A stretch of DNA of 45,623 bases from Pseudonocardia sp. (GCF_025965585.1 NZ_JAOPWR010000117.1:1-45623); one strand, 5' to 3'; positions 8,391 through 16,789 are shown, counted from the stretch's first letter. Notes: generated from the sequence alone by a model not told the origin. A program made the numbers and translations.

Positions 8391-9653
8391 ATGAGAGCCA
8401 TCGGCCCGCCTGACGGCGCCGCCCAGCTCGCGGGTGAGATGGTCGGAGTCGTGCGCGGGGTCCGGCTCCCCGACGGCACGCTCGGTGACGTCGCGCTGGA
8501 GGGTGGCGTCGTCGGGGTGGTGCCGGGCGAGGGCGCCGAGCTCGACGCATCCGGGTGGCGGGTGCTGCCCGCCGCCTGCGAGCCGCACGCACACCTGGAC
8601 AAGGCTCTCACCGCGCCGCGCGTCGATCCCGGAGCGGGCAACGACCTCGTGGCCGCCATCGAGCAGTGGCGCGCGATCCTGCCCGGCATCGACACCGCCG
8701 ACGTGCACGCCCGGGCGCTGGCCGCCGTCCACCGTTACGTGGCCCGCGGCATCACCACGATCCGCACGCACGTCGACGTGGCGCGCGAGGGCGACCCCCT
8801 GCGCGGCGTCGACGCGCTCGTCGCCCTGCGCGAGCAGCTGCGCGGCCGCGTGACGCTGCAGGTCTGCCTGCTGGCCGGCTCCGAGGCCTCCGACGCGGCG
8901 GTCGCCGAGGCCGTGGCCCGCGGCATCGACGTCATCGGCGGCTGCCCGCACCTCGCGCCGGACCCGCACCACGAGGTCACCCGCATGCTCGACGTCGCCG
9001 AGCGCACCGGGCTGCCGGTGGACCTGCACGCGGACGAGCAGCTCGACGTCACCCTGCCCGACGAGCGTTTCGACATCGTCGACCTCGCCGAACAGGTGCT
9101 CGCCCGCGGCCTGGCGCAGCGCGTCACGGCGTCGCACTGCGTGCGCCTGGGCATGCTGGAGCCCGAGCGGCTCGCCCCGATCCTGGACCTGGTGGCCCGC
9201 GCCGGGCTCGGCGTCGTCACGCTGCCGATCACCAACCTCTACCTGCAGGCCCGCGAGGTCACCCACGCCGCTCCGCGCGGGCTGGCGGCGCTCCGGCAGA
9301 TCCTCGACGCCGGAATCCCGCTGGCCGCGGGAGCGGACAACCTGCGCGACCCGTTCAACCCGGCCGGCCGCGCCGACCCGTTCGAGACGACGTCGCTGCT
9401 CATGACGGCGGGCTTCCTCACCGCCGAGCAGGCGCTCGCCGCGGTGACGACGGGCGCCCGCGAGGTGCTGGGCCTCCCGCAGGCCGGCGTGGCCCCCGGC
9501 GACGTCGCCGACCTCATGCTCGTGCCCGACACCGAGGCGGGCGACCTGCTCGCGGGCGCCGAGGACGCCAGGATCGTGCTCCACGGCGGCCGCGTGGTCG
9601 CCGACACCCGGGTCCACCGCGCGGTGGATCTCCCTCTGCTGATCGCGAGGTGA
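8391..9653 (+). CDS. Cytosine-deaminase-like amidohydrolase
   Basis: A 420-residue amidohydrolase-superfamily enzyme. Metal ligands and catalytic residues are visible in order: EPHAHLDKAL (HxH on strand 1, residues about 64-66), VDLHADEQLD (His and catalytic Glu, as in the HxDE of cytosine deaminases), TASHCVRLGM (His), and AAGADNLRDPFNP (the terminal Asp). These correspond to the CodA/atrazine-chlorohydrolase branch, which hydrolyses an amino group or ring bond of pyrimidines, triazines, isoguanine or creatinine. It opens a six-gene operon with its own ABC importer, an FAD oxidase and a creatininase-type hydrolase, so it probably acts on an imported ring compound. An AGGAG Shine-Dalgarno lies about 10 nt before the ATG. 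The stop overlaps or abuts the ABC ATPase start. Confidence 0.82.
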   Translation: MRAIGPPDGAAQLAGEMVGVVRGVRLPDGTLGDVALEGGVVGVVPGEGAELDASGWRVLPAACEPHAHLDKALTAPRVDPGAGNDLVAAIEQWRAILPGIDTADVHARALAAVHRYVARGITTIRTHVDVAREGDPLRGVDALVALREQLRGRVTLQVCLLAGSEASDAAVAEAVARGIDVIGGCPHLAPDPHHEVTRMLDVAERTGLPVDLHADEQLDVTLPDERFDIVDLAEQVLARGLAQRVTASHCVRLGMLEPERLAPILDLVARAGLGVVTLPITNLYLQAREVTHAAPRGLAALRQILDAGIPLAAGADNLRDPFNPAGRADPFETTSLLMTAGFLTAEQALAAVTTGAREVLGLPQAGVAPGDVADLMLVPDTEAGDLLAGAEDARIVLHGGRVVADTRVHRAVDLPLLIAR

Positions 9654-9658
9654 TCACC

Positions 9659-10408
9659 TTGACGACAACAGCGCCCAGCCGTCCCCGGTTGGTGCTGGAC
9701 GGCGTCACGAAGCGGTTCCCCACCGGGACGGTCGCACTGACCGACGTCAGCCTGAGCCTGAACCCCGGCGACTTCGTGTCCGTCGTCGGCCCGTCGGGCT
9801 GCGGCAAGTCGACGCTGCTGCGGCTCGCGTCCGGCCTCGACGACGCCACCAGCGGCACCGTGGGCGTCGACGCCACATCCACCGGCTACGTCTTCCAGGA
9901 CCCCACGCTGCTGGAATGGCGCACCGCCGCCCGCAACGTCGAGCTGGTGCAGGAGCTGCGCGGGGTGCCGCGCGAGGAGCGGCGCAGGCGGGCGCAGGAG
10001 GTGCTCGACCTCGTCGGTCTCACCGGGTTCGAGCGCCAGTACCCGCGCCAGCTCTCGGGCGGCATGCGCATGCGCGTCTCGCTGGCCCGGGCACTCGTAG
10101 CGGAGCCCGACCTCGCGCTGTTCGACGAGCCCTTCGGCGCCCTGGACGAGATCACCCGGCTGCAGATGCAGACCGAGCTGCAGACGATCTTCCGGCTGCG
10201 GCGCTTCGCCGGGCTGTTCATCACGCACTCGGTGTCGGAGGCGGTCTACCTCTCCACCCGCGTGCTGGTGATGAGCGGGCGGCCCGGGCGGATCGTGGCC
10301 GACGTGCCGATCCCGTGGGAGTACCCGCGCCCGCCCTCGCTGCGCTACGACGCCGAGTTCGCGACTCTCACCGGCCAGGTGTCGGACGCCCTGGGAGAGC
10401 ACTCTTGA
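9659..10408 (+). CDS. ABC transporter ATP-binding protein (NitT/TauT/SsuB family)
   Basis: A 249-residue ATPase. Walker A GPSGCGKST (about residue 45), Q-loop VFQDPTLLEWR, ABC signature LSGGMRMR, Walker B LALFDEPFGALDE and the switch His in FITHSVSEAVYL are all intact. The DEPFGALDEITR plus SVSEAVYL style is typical of the nitrate/sulfonate/pyrimidine (NitT/TauT) group. The start is a choice between GTG 9650, overlapping the previous stop, and TTG 9659. I chose TTG because GAGGTGATC at 9647-9655 is a near-perfect match to the 16S rRNA 3' end, with its GAGG core 8 nt upstream of TTG. It energises the permease and binding protein encoded next. Confidence 0.87.
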   Translation: MTTTAPSRPRLVLDGVTKRFPTGTVALTDVSLSLNPGDFVSVVGPSGCGKSTLLRLASGLDDATSGTVGVDATSTGYVFQDPTLLEWRTAARNVELVQELRGVPREERRRRAQEVLDLVGLTGFERQYPRQLSGGMRMRVSLARALVAEPDLALFDEPFGALDEITRLQMQTELQTIFRLRRFAGLFITHSVSEAVYLSTRVLVMSGRPGRIVADVPIPWEYPRPPSLRYDAEFATLTGQVSDALGEHS

Positions 10409-11286
10409 CGCGCCCCGCGATCTCCGTCGACGCCGCGCCGCCCCCCACGCTCGAGGCGCCCCCGTCCCTCGCCGTGGCCGGGTCGCCGGGTCGCCCGTGG
10501 TGGCGCGGCGCGCTCGTCCGCACGACGACGACCGTCCTGGCGCTCGCCGGCATCGCCGCCGTCTGGTACGCGGTGAGCTACCTCGTGCTGCCGTCCGACC
10601 AGCGCTTCCTGCTGCCGCCGCCCGACCAGGCGTACGGCACGGCGCTGTCGAACCCGAACGTCATGGGCCCGATGCTGGAGGGCCTCGGCCGCAGCGTCGC
10701 CGTGGCGATCATCGGGCTGGCGATCGCCGTGGTGATCGGCATCGGCTGGGCCGTGGTGATGTCCCAGTTCTCGTGGGCGGAGAAGATCCTCTACCCCTAC
10801 GCGGTGATCCTGCAGACCATCCCGATCCTCGCCCTGGTGCCGCTCATCGGCATCTGGATGGGCTACGGCTTCCCGGCCCGCATCACGGTCTGCGTGATCA
10901 TCGCGGTGTTCCCGATGATCTCCAACACCTTCTTCGGTCTGCAGTCGGCCACGGCCGAGGCGCACGACCTCATGACGCTCAACCGCGCCACGCGCGCGCA
11001 GCGGCTGCTCAAGCTCCAGTTCCCCGCCGCCGTCCCGTCGATCTTCACGGGGCTTCGCAACGCCGCGGGCCTCGCGGTGATCGGCGCGATCGTCGGCGAC
11101 TTCTTCTTCCAGCAGGGTTCCCCCGGCATCGGCGGGCTGCTGCGCGTGTACACGCAGCGCCTGTCGATGGAGCCCCTGCTCACCGCCGTCACCCTGACGG
11201 CGCTCTTCGGCGTCGCGTTCTTCACCGCGTTCGCCGCACTCGACCGTGCGGTCGTCGGCCGCTGGTACGGCCGGGCGTCACGATGA
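10405..11286 (+). CDS. ABC transporter permease (NitT/TauT family)
   Basis: A 293-residue inner-membrane protein with about six hydrophobic helices after a Pro/Ala-rich N-terminal tail of about 30 residues. The BPD_transp_1 EAA-loop region is visible around residue 195 (SATAEAHDLMTLNRATRAQRLLKLQFPAAVPSIFTGLRNA), which contacts the ATPase. The TTG start at 10405 overlaps the ATPase TGA (TTGA), and the upstream GGGAGAG gives a Shine-Dalgarno. It forms the membrane channel of the importer; the substrate is set by the binding protein downstream. The family normally works as a homodimer, which fits a single permease gene. Confidence 0.86.
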   Translation: MTRPAISVDAAPPPTLEAPPSLAVAGSPGRPWWRGALVRTTTTVLALAGIAAVWYAVSYLVLPSDQRFLLPPPDQAYGTALSNPNVMGPMLEGLGRSVAVAIIGLAIAVVIGIGWAVVMSQFSWAEKILYPYAVILQTIPILALVPLIGIWMGYGFPARITVCVIIAVFPMISNTFFGLQSATAEAHDLMTLNRATRAQRLLKLQFPAAVPSIFTGLRNAAGLAVIGAIVGDFFFQQGSPGIGGLLRVYTQRLSMEPLLTAVTLTALFGVAFFTAFAALDRAVVGRWYGRASR

Positions 11287-11306
11287 CCCCTCTCCAAGGA
11301 GCTCGC

Positions 11307-12485
11307 ATGCGCAGAACAGCCCTCCTGGCCCCGAGGATCGCTGTGGCCCTCGCCGCCGCGCTCGTGCTCGCCGCGTGCGGGTCGGGCACCAGCACCGAGT
11401 CGGCCACGGCGGCAGCCCCCACCGCTCCGGCGGGCGGCCCGCTCGACCTCAAGGCGGCTGGTTGCCCGGCCACCGTCGTCATGCAGCAGGACTGGCAGCC
11501 CGAGGCCGAGCACGGCGCGATGTACTCGGTCGTCGGCCCCGGCTACACGATCGACTCCGACAAGAAGTCCGTCACCGGCCCGCTCGTCGCGCAGGGCGTC
11601 GACACCGGCGTGAAGGTCGAGGTACGGGCCGGCGGCTCGAACACCGGCTTCCAGCCCGTGCCCGCGCTGATGTACATCGACCCGTCGATCACGTTCGGCG
11701 CCGTCAACACCGACCAGGCAATCGTCTCCGCCGCCGCGAAGCAGCCGACGGTCGCCGTGACGTCGCAGATGACCGTCAGCCCGCAGATCCTCATGTGGGA
11801 CCCCGCCAGCCACCCGGGCATGACCACCGTCAAGCAGGTGGCGGGCACCGGCGTCCCCGTCGTGACCTCGGGCGAGATCATCCCCGCGCTGCTGGAGTCG
11901 CAGAGGATCATGGCGAAGAGCCAGGCCGACACCAGCTACGACGGCACGCCCGCGCGCTTCGTGTCCGACCCGAAGATCATGCAGCAGGGCTTCGCGACGG
12001 CCGAGCCGTACATCTACGAGAACGAGATCGCGCAGTGGAAGAAGCCGATCGGGTCCGAGCCGCTGTCGAACTACGGCTACTCGATCTACCCCGAGCCGCT
12101 GGCCGTGCGCTCCGACAAGCTCGCCGAGCTCACGCCGTGCCTGAAGAAGCTCGTGCCGATCATGCAGCAGGCCGAGGTGGACTACCTGAAGACGCCCGGC
12201 CCGACCAACGGCCTGATCATCAAGCTCGTCGACTCCTACCAGACCGGCTGGAGCTACACCGCCGGTGACGCCGACTTCTCCGCCGCCACACAGATCAAGG
12301 GCGGGTTCGTGAAGAACGACCCGGCTTCGGGCGTGTTCGGCCAGTTCGACCCGGCTCGCATGAAGGACACCGTCGCACGCTTCGTGCCGCTGCTGCAGGC
12401 CGCGGGCACCCTGACCGGCCCCGCACCGACCGCCGACTCCCTCTACACCAACCAGTTCATCGACAAGAACGTGAAACTCTCGTGA
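11307..12485 (+). CDS. ABC transporter substrate-binding lipoprotein (NMT1/SsuA-like)
   Basis: A 392-residue secreted lipoprotein. It begins MRRTALLAPR and has a hydrophobic core ending in the lipobox LAAC (Cys at about residue 24) followed by a Gly/Ser/Thr/Ala-rich tether. ATG 11307 was chosen over ATG 11283 because AAGGAG lies 5-6 nt upstream and it gives a normal signal peptide. The mature part has NMT1-type periplasmic-binding features (VEVRAGGSN, FGAVNTDQAIVSAAAKQPTVAV, GYSIYPEPLAVRSDKLAEL). Such proteins bind pyrimidines, sulfonates, riboflavin-like molecules or similar planar ligands. Its stop overlaps the FAD oxidase start. The specific ligand cannot be read from the sequence. Confidence 0.82.
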   Translation: MRRTALLAPRIAVALAAALVLAACGSGTSTESATAAAPTAPAGGPLDLKAAGCPATVVMQQDWQPEAEHGAMYSVVGPGYTIDSDKKSVTGPLVAQGVDTGVKVEVRAGGSNTGFQPVPALMYIDPSITFGAVNTDQAIVSAAAKQPTVAVTSQMTVSPQILMWDPASHPGMTTVKQVAGTGVPVVTSGEIIPALLESQRIMAKSQADTSYDGTPARFVSDPKIMQQGFATAEPYIYENEIAQWKKPIGSEPLSNYGYSIYPEPLAVRSDKLAELTPCLKKLVPIMQQAEVDYLKTPGPTNGLIIKLVDSYQTGWSYTAGDADFSAATQIKGGFVKNDPASGVFGQFDPARMKDTVARFVPLLQAAGTLTGPAPTADSLYTNQFIDKNVKLS

Positions 12486-13840
12486 CCACCACCGCCGGAC
12501 GCACCGCGGCCGCGGCCGCGGCGATCGCGGAGCGCGGGGCGGGCACCGTCTCCACGGAGAAGGGCCTGATCACGACCGTCTCGTCGGACTGGTCGCGGAT
12601 GTCGCCGGTGCTGCAGGAGAAGGTGCCGCCCGGCCGTTACCTCGCCGACGCGGTGGTGCGGCCGGCCACCGGCCAGGACGTGGCGACGATCCTCCAGGTC
12701 GCGTTCGAGCACGACGTTCCCGTCACCCCGCGCGGGGCGGGCACCGGCAACTACGGGCAGGCCACCCCGTTCGACGGCGGCATCCTGCTCGACCTGCGAG
12801 GGCTCACCGCCATCTCTGTCGATCACTCGGGTCGCGTGAACGAGGACACCGTCACCACCGGCGCCGGGGCGCGCATGACCGCGATCGACAAGGTCCTGCG
12901 CGCCGCCGGACGCGACATCTGGATGTACCCCTCCACGAAGACGTCCACGCTGGGCGGCTTCGTGGGCGGCGGCTCCGCGGGCACCGGCTCGATCGAGCAC
13001 GGCACGACCAGCGACGGGTTCGTCGTCGCGGCCACGGTGGCGCCGATGGACGGCAGCGGCGAGCTGTTCACCGTGACGGGCGAGGACCTCGTGCCGTTCG
13101 TCCACACCTACGGCGTCACCGGCGTGGTCGTCGAACTGGAGGTGCGCACCGATCCCGCACGGGACTGGACGGCCGTCTACGCGGCGTTCGACACCTACGC
13201 CGAGCTGGTGGCGGCGCACCGGTCGATGCTGGAGGTGCGGCCGCTGCCGCGGTTGGCGTCCGGCGACGAGCCGGCGCTGGTCCCGACGCTCAACGCTCCC
13301 GTGGCCCTGGATCCCACGAAGTTCAGCCTCCGCGTCATCGCCGAGGCGTCCACTTCTGCCCAGGTGGCGTCGCGGGTGCGGGCGGCGGGGGGTGATGTGG
13401 TGGCAGAGCTGAACGACTACGCCGAGACCGACCGCCTGTCGGGCATGTCCTACAACCACCCCATCTGGTTCCTGCAGCGGGCGTACCCGGAGCGCACCTG
13501 GTTCCACATGGAGACCGGCGGCCTGCCCATCTGGGACGACCCGGAGGCCGTCCGCGCCTGCTACGACGGGCCCGTCCACATGCACCTGGAGATCTTCGCC
13601 CACGGCCCCGGCGCGATGGTCGTCGCCGAGTACCAGGGGGAACAGGCGATGCTCGACGGCATCCCGAAGATGGAGGCCCTCGGCTTGGGCGTGCACTCGC
13701 CGCACCAGTGGTACGTCGACCGCAGCGTCGGGCTGGCCATCGAGACGGCCAAGCGCACCGACCCGAAGGGCCTGCTCAACCCGGGCAAGCTGACGGCCAC
13801 GCCGCCCGTCGACACACGCGTGAACATCGGGGTGCGCTGA
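12482..13840 (+). CDS. FAD-binding oxidoreductase (FAD_binding_4/PCMH type)
   Basis: A 452-residue FAD-linked oxidase or dehydrogenase. The PCMH FAD-binding domain is at about residues 55-230: VVRPATGQDVATILQ, then VTPRGAGTGNYGQ contacting the FAD pyrophosphate, then TLGGFVGGGSAGTGSIEHG. The C-terminal half ends in the conserved tail DPKGLLNPGKL typical of GlcD/VAO-like enzymes. Substrates in the family are hydroxy-acids, alcohols and N-heterocycles. GTG 12482 overlaps the previous stop. In this operon it would perform the redox step between import/ring hydrolysis and the creatininase-like hydrolase. No [4Fe-4S] partner subunit is present. Confidence 0.83.
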   Translation: MTTTAGRTAAAAAAIAERGAGTVSTEKGLITTVSSDWSRMSPVLQEKVPPGRYLADAVVRPATGQDVATILQVAFEHDVPVTPRGAGTGNYGQATPFDGGILLDLRGLTAISVDHSGRVNEDTVTTGAGARMTAIDKVLRAAGRDIWMYPSTKTSTLGGFVGGGSAGTGSIEHGTTSDGFVVAATVAPMDGSGELFTVTGEDLVPFVHTYGVTGVVVELEVRTDPARDWTAVYAAFDTYAELVAAHRSMLEVRPLPRLASGDEPALVPTLNAPVALDPTKFSLRVIAEASTSAQVASRVRAAGGDVVAELNDYAETDRLSGMSYNHPIWFLQRAYPERTWFHMETGGLPIWDDPEAVRACYDGPVHMHLEIFAHGPGAMVVAEYQGEQAMLDGIPKMEALGLGVHSPHQWYVDRSVGLAIETAKRTDPKGLLNPGKLTATPPVDTRVNIGVR

Positions 13841-14604
13841 TGAGGTTCATGGACCTGACCTGGCCCGAGATCGCGGCGCTGCCCGCCGACACCGTGGCCG
13901 TGCTGCCGCTCGGGGCGATCGAGCAGCACGGGCCGCACCTGCCCGTCTCCACCGACTACGTCACGGCGACGGAGATCGCGGCGGCGGCGGTGGACGTCGC
14001 CGAGGCCGACGGCGTGCCCGTGGTCCTGCTGCCCGGGCTGGCGTTCACCAAGTCCGACGAGCACCACGCGTTCCCGGGCTCGATCTGGCTGTCGTGGGAC
14101 ACGCTGATGTCCACGCTGGTCGACATCGGCCGCTCGCTGCAGGCGTCGGGCATCACGCGGCTGCTGTTCGTCAACGGGCACGGCGGCAACTCCGCGCTCG
14201 GGCAGGTGGCCAACCGCGAGCTGCGCCGCCGGTTCGGGTTGCGCACGTTCTTCGCCCACCCCGGCTTGCCGGTGGACCAGGGCGGCGGTGGCTCGGCGGC
14301 GTCGGAGCTCGGGATGGGGGTGCACGGCGGCCACGGCGAGACGTCGCTGATGCTGCACCTGCGCCCCGGGCTCGTGAAGATGGACCTCGCGGTGCCGAAC
14401 GTGCCGGAGGTGTTGCAGGAGTTCCAGCACATCGGGTTCGGCAAGCGCGTGTCGTTCGGCTGGACCAGCGACGACTTCGGCACCGACGGCCACGTCGGCG
14501 ACCCCACCGGTGCCACCGCGGAGGACGGCAAGCGGTTCTTCGCGGGCGCGGTGCCGCTGATGGCGGAGGTCATCGCCGAGGCCCACCGGTTCCGGACGCA
14601 GTGA
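13840..14604 (+). CDS. Creatininase family amidohydrolase
   Basis: A 254-residue metal-dependent hydrolase. The metal-site pattern of creatininase is complete: Glu and His in GAIEQHGPHLP, Asp in STDYV, His in VNGHGGN, and Glu in HGGHGETS. The family includes creatininase (cyclic amide to creatine), the FAPy formamide hydrolase ArfB, the mycofactocin peptidase MftE and keto-inosose hydrolases, all opening C-N or C-C bonds beside a carbonyl. The ATG overlaps the previous stop by one base (TGATG). It is the last operon gene; about 200 bp of non-coding DNA follow before the ArsR gene. No mycofactocin genes are nearby, so an MftE role is unlikely. A cyclic-amide ring-opening step is the most economical reading. 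Confidence 0.83.
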   Translation: MRFMDLTWPEIAALPADTVAVLPLGAIEQHGPHLPVSTDYVTATEIAAAAVDVAEADGVPVVLLPGLAFTKSDEHHAFPGSIWLSWDTLMSTLVDIGRSLQASGITRLLFVNGHGGNSALGQVANRELRRRFGLRTFFAHPGLPVDQGGGGSAASELGMGVHGGHGETSLMLHLRPGLVKMDLAVPNVPEVLQEFQHIGFGKRVSFGWTSDDFGTDGHVGDPTGATAEDGKRFFAGAVPLMAEVIAEAHRFRTQ

Positions 14605-14730
14605 GCCGCACCCTTCCGCGAACTCGGCCGACTGCCCCGCGGCCGACCTGATCGCCATGCCGCCGTGCGTCCGGCGTCCGGATCACCGCGATCATCGGGG
14701 CCGCGAACGCCCTCACGGGAATCGCAATCG

Positions 14731-14793
14731 TCAAACAGTTGGTTGACGATCGGTCGCGCGACCCGCTATGGTCATCGTCAACCGATTGGTTGA
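14731..14793 (+). promoter_or_regulatory. ArsR promoter with two palindromic operators
   Basis: Two related 16-bp palindromes, TCAAACAGTTGGTTGA (14731-14746) and TCAACCGATTGGTTGA (14778-14793), lie 47 bp apart. The second has perfect TCAACC/GGTTGA arms; the first has one arm mismatch. Between them is a promoter: -35 TTGACG (14743-14748), overlapping operator 1, and -10 TATGGT (14767-14772) with an 18-bp spacer, so transcription would start inside or next to operator 2. The arrangement is that of a classical autorepressed ArsR promoter. Binding is inferred, the repeats are seen. Confidence 0.65.
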
Positions 14794-14803
14794 GGTGATG
14801 CTC

Positions 14804-15166
14804 GTGCCGGACCAGCTCTCCAAGGTCTTCGCCGCACTGGCCGACCCGACCCGCCGCGACCTGGTGGCCCGGCTCGCGGTCGGCGACGCCACGGTGGGGC
14901 AGCTCGCCGCCCCGTACGACGTGTCGGTGCAGGCCGTCTCCAAGCACATCAAGGTGCTCCAGGACGCCGGCCTGGTCCGGCGCGACGGCACGTCGCACCG
15001 GCGGCCGGTGCACCTGGACGCCGAGGTCTTCGACCTGGCAACGGCCTGGATCGAGCGCTACCGGCGCCGGGCGGAGGAGCGCTACCAGCGCCTCGACGCC
15101 GTCCTGGCCGCGATGAACGAGAACGACCCGGAAGCCGACGAACGACACGAAGGGACCGCATCATGA
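14804..15166 (+). CDS. ArsR family winged-helix transcriptional regulator
   Basis: A 120-residue ArsR regulator of the non-metal type that precedes SRPBCC genes. The opening LSKVFAALADPTRRDLVARL is the family hallmark; the recognition helix is in YDVSVQAVSKHIKVLQDAGLV. No CxC metal-binding motif is present, so it probably does not sense a metal through the usual site. GTG 14804 is preferred because GAGGTGAT at 14792-14799 sits 8 nt upstream. ATG 14798 is only 2 nt from that sequence, and ATG 14768 lies inside the -10 box. The stop overlaps the next gene (ATGA). It likely represses itself and the two downstream genes through the paired palindromes. Confidence 0.85.
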   Translation: MPDQLSKVFAALADPTRRDLVARLAVGDATVGQLAAPYDVSVQAVSKHIKVLQDAGLVRRDGTSHRRPVHLDAEVFDLATAWIERYRRRAEERYQRLDAVLAAMNENDPEADERHEGTAS

Positions 15167-15645
15167 CCTCGTCCACCGCAGCCCGTATCGAGGCCGACCC
15201 GACGGTGCCGATCATCCGCATCGTCCGCGACTTCGCGGCCACCCCCGCCCAGCTGTTCCGGGCCCACACCGACCCGGACCTGTTCCGGCAGTGGGTGGGG
15301 CCGAACGGGATGGACACCCGGATCCTGCACTGGGACGCCCGCAGTGGCGGCAGCTGGCGCTACGTGGCCGGCCGCGACGGGGCCGAGTTCGGGTTCCACG
15401 GCACCTTCCACGACGTGCGGCCCGACCGGATCGTCCAGACCTTCACGTTCGACGGCGACCCGGACGGCGTCGCGCTGGAGACCCTGACGTTCGAGGACCT
15501 CGGCGACGGTCGCACGCGCCTGCACGCGCAGTCGCTGGTGGAGAGCTTCGAGAGCCGCGACGCGTGGCTGCGCAGCGGCATGGAGACCGGTATCGCAGAG
15601 GGCTACGCCAAGCTCGACCGTCTCGTGGCCGATGGCAGTCTCTGA
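15163..15645 (+). CDS. SRPBCC/AHSA1-domain protein
   Basis: A 160-residue START-fold protein of the Aha1/CalC-like subgroup. Typical features are IVRDFAATPAQLFRAHTDPDLFRQWVGP near residue 20, then GGSWRYV, HGTFHDVRPDRIVQTFTF and a C-terminal helix GMETGIAEGYAKLDRLV. These proteins form a deep hydrophobic pocket and bind or modify small ligands; the substrate is unknown. Its gene overlaps both neighbours, a standard ArsR-SRPBCC module in actinobacteria. Confidence 0.83.
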   Translation: MTSSTAARIEADPTVPIIRIVRDFAATPAQLFRAHTDPDLFRQWVGPNGMDTRILHWDARSGGSWRYVAGRDGAEFGFHGTFHDVRPDRIVQTFTFDGDPDGVALETLTFEDLGDGRTRLHAQSLVESFESRDAWLRSGMETGIAEGYAKLDRLVADGSL

Positions 15646-16228
15646 GCCGTCGCGCCGGCACCGGGAGGTCGCGGGCGCGTTCGGTGAGCGGGTCCTCGGC
15701 ACCGCGGACTGGGATGCGCCCGCCCCGGTTGCCGGCTGGCGGGCCCGCGACGTCGTCGGCCATCTGACGGAGTGGTTCCCCGCCTTCCTGGCCGCGGGTA
15801 CGGGGATCGAGCTGCCACGTCCCGCGGGCGCGGACCCGGTCACGGCGTGGACCGCGCACGCGGACGCCGTGCAGGCGCTGCTCGACAACCCGGCGTCCAC
15901 GCAGCGGGTGCTCCGCAACCCGCACCTCGGCGAGGTGCCGCTGCTCGAGGCCGTCGACCGCTTCTACACCTCGGACGTGTTCATGCACACCTGGGACCTG
16001 GCCCGCGCCACCGGCCAGGACGACCGGCTCGACCCGGAGTTCTGCGCCGGGCTGCTGGCCGGCATGGAGCCGATGGAGCAGGTCATCCGGTCCTCGGGCC
16101 AGTACGGCCCGCGGGTGCCGGTGCCACCTGGCGCCGACCCGCAGACCCGGTTGCTCGGCTTCATCGGCCGCGACCCGTCGTGGCAGCCGGGCGACGTGCC
16201 CAGGCCAGGTACTGCCGGAACCGGCTGA
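15632..16228 (+). CDS. DinB/maleylpyruvate isomerase-like protein (TIGR03086 type)
   Basis: A 198-residue four-helix-bundle protein. The presumed metal-binding His residues lie in DVVGHLTEWFPAF (about residue 47) and in the segment FYTSDVFMHTWDLARATG (about residues 110-127), which is highly characteristic of the TIGR03086/mycothiol-dependent maleylpyruvate isomerase N-terminal fold. Related enzymes use mycothiol as co-substrate, which would fit an actinobacterium. The ATG overlaps the SRPBCC gene by 14 bp, so it is the third gene of the ArsR operon. The reaction is not known. Confidence 0.78.
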   Translation: MAVSEPSRRHREVAGAFGERVLGTADWDAPAPVAGWRARDVVGHLTEWFPAFLAAGTGIELPRPAGADPVTAWTAHADAVQALLDNPASTQRVLRNPHLGEVPLLEAVDRFYTSDVFMHTWDLARATGQDDRLDPEFCAGLLAGMEPMEQVIRSSGQYGPRVPVPPGADPQTRLLGFIGRDPSWQPGDVPRPGTAGTG

Positions 16229-16380
16229 TCTCGCCGAGCCCGAGGTGTCCTCCGGCGTGGTCGAGGGGCCACCTCGATGGCCGGATACTGGCGGAGTGCC
16301 ATGTCCGCCCGCTGACGATCCGGTGTGTCTGTTTCCGGTGGGGTCGCCGGCATCCCGCTGCCGGGCGGTAGAGTTTCGTT

Positions 16381-16789
16381 GCGGACGAGCTGGCCGGGCG
16401 GCCGCGGCGGAGCTCTCGAGCTCCGCCGAGGAAAGTCCGGACTCCGCAGGGCAAGGTGGTTGTCAACGGCAACCCGGGGCGACCCGCGGGACAGTGCCAC
16501 AGAGAACAAACCGCCTCCCGTGCAAGCGGGCGGTAAGGGTGAAACGGTGGTGTAAGAGACCACCAGCACCCCGGGTGACCGGGGTGGCTAGGTAAACCCC
16601 ACCCGGAGCAAGGTCAAAAGGGTCCCGTCCTCGGACGGGACCTGCGCAGGCGTTCGAGGGCGGCCCGTCCGAGCCTGCGGGTAGACCGCTCGAGCCCACC
16701 GGCGACGGTGGGCCTAGATGGATGGTCGCCGAACGGTGCGCCGCAAGGCGCCCGGGAACAGGATCCGGCTTACAGGCCAGCTCGTCCGC
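16381..16789 (+). ncRNA. rnpB: RNase P RNA, bacterial class A
   Basis: Catalytic RNA that trims the 5' leader of tRNA precursors. Ends are set by helix P1: GCGGACGAGCTGGCC (16381-16395) pairs perfectly with GGCCAGCTCGTCCGC (16775-16789). Other landmarks are the P3 hairpin with 10-bp arms around CTCG (16405-16428), conserved GAGGAAAGTCCGG (16428-16440), ACCCGCGGGACAGTGCCACA, the P10-P12 region GGGTGAAACGGTGGTGTAAG with AGAGACCACC, CAAGGTCAAAAGGG, and the core AGATGGATGGTCGCC (16716-16730). A -10-like TAGAGT (16369-16374) lies about 7 nt upstream of the 5' end. The 3' strand of P1 doubles as the insertion site of the downstream island, which restores a complete RNA. Confidence 0.96.

Noticed and set aside
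8555-9649. Single long fusion of amidohydrolase-region sequence with the ABC ATPase
   Set aside because: The upstream part is the wrong frame of the amidohydrolase (Arg/Pro-rich); the ATPase has its own Shine-Dalgarno and start.
13840-14604. MftE (mycofactocin) assignment for the creatininase-family gene
   Set aside because: No mycofactocin precursor, radical SAM or glycosyltransferase genes are nearby; the operon context is catabolic.
14768-14803. ATG 14768 as the ArsR start
   Set aside because: It lies in the -10 box and operator region; GTG 14804 has a well-spaced ribosome site.
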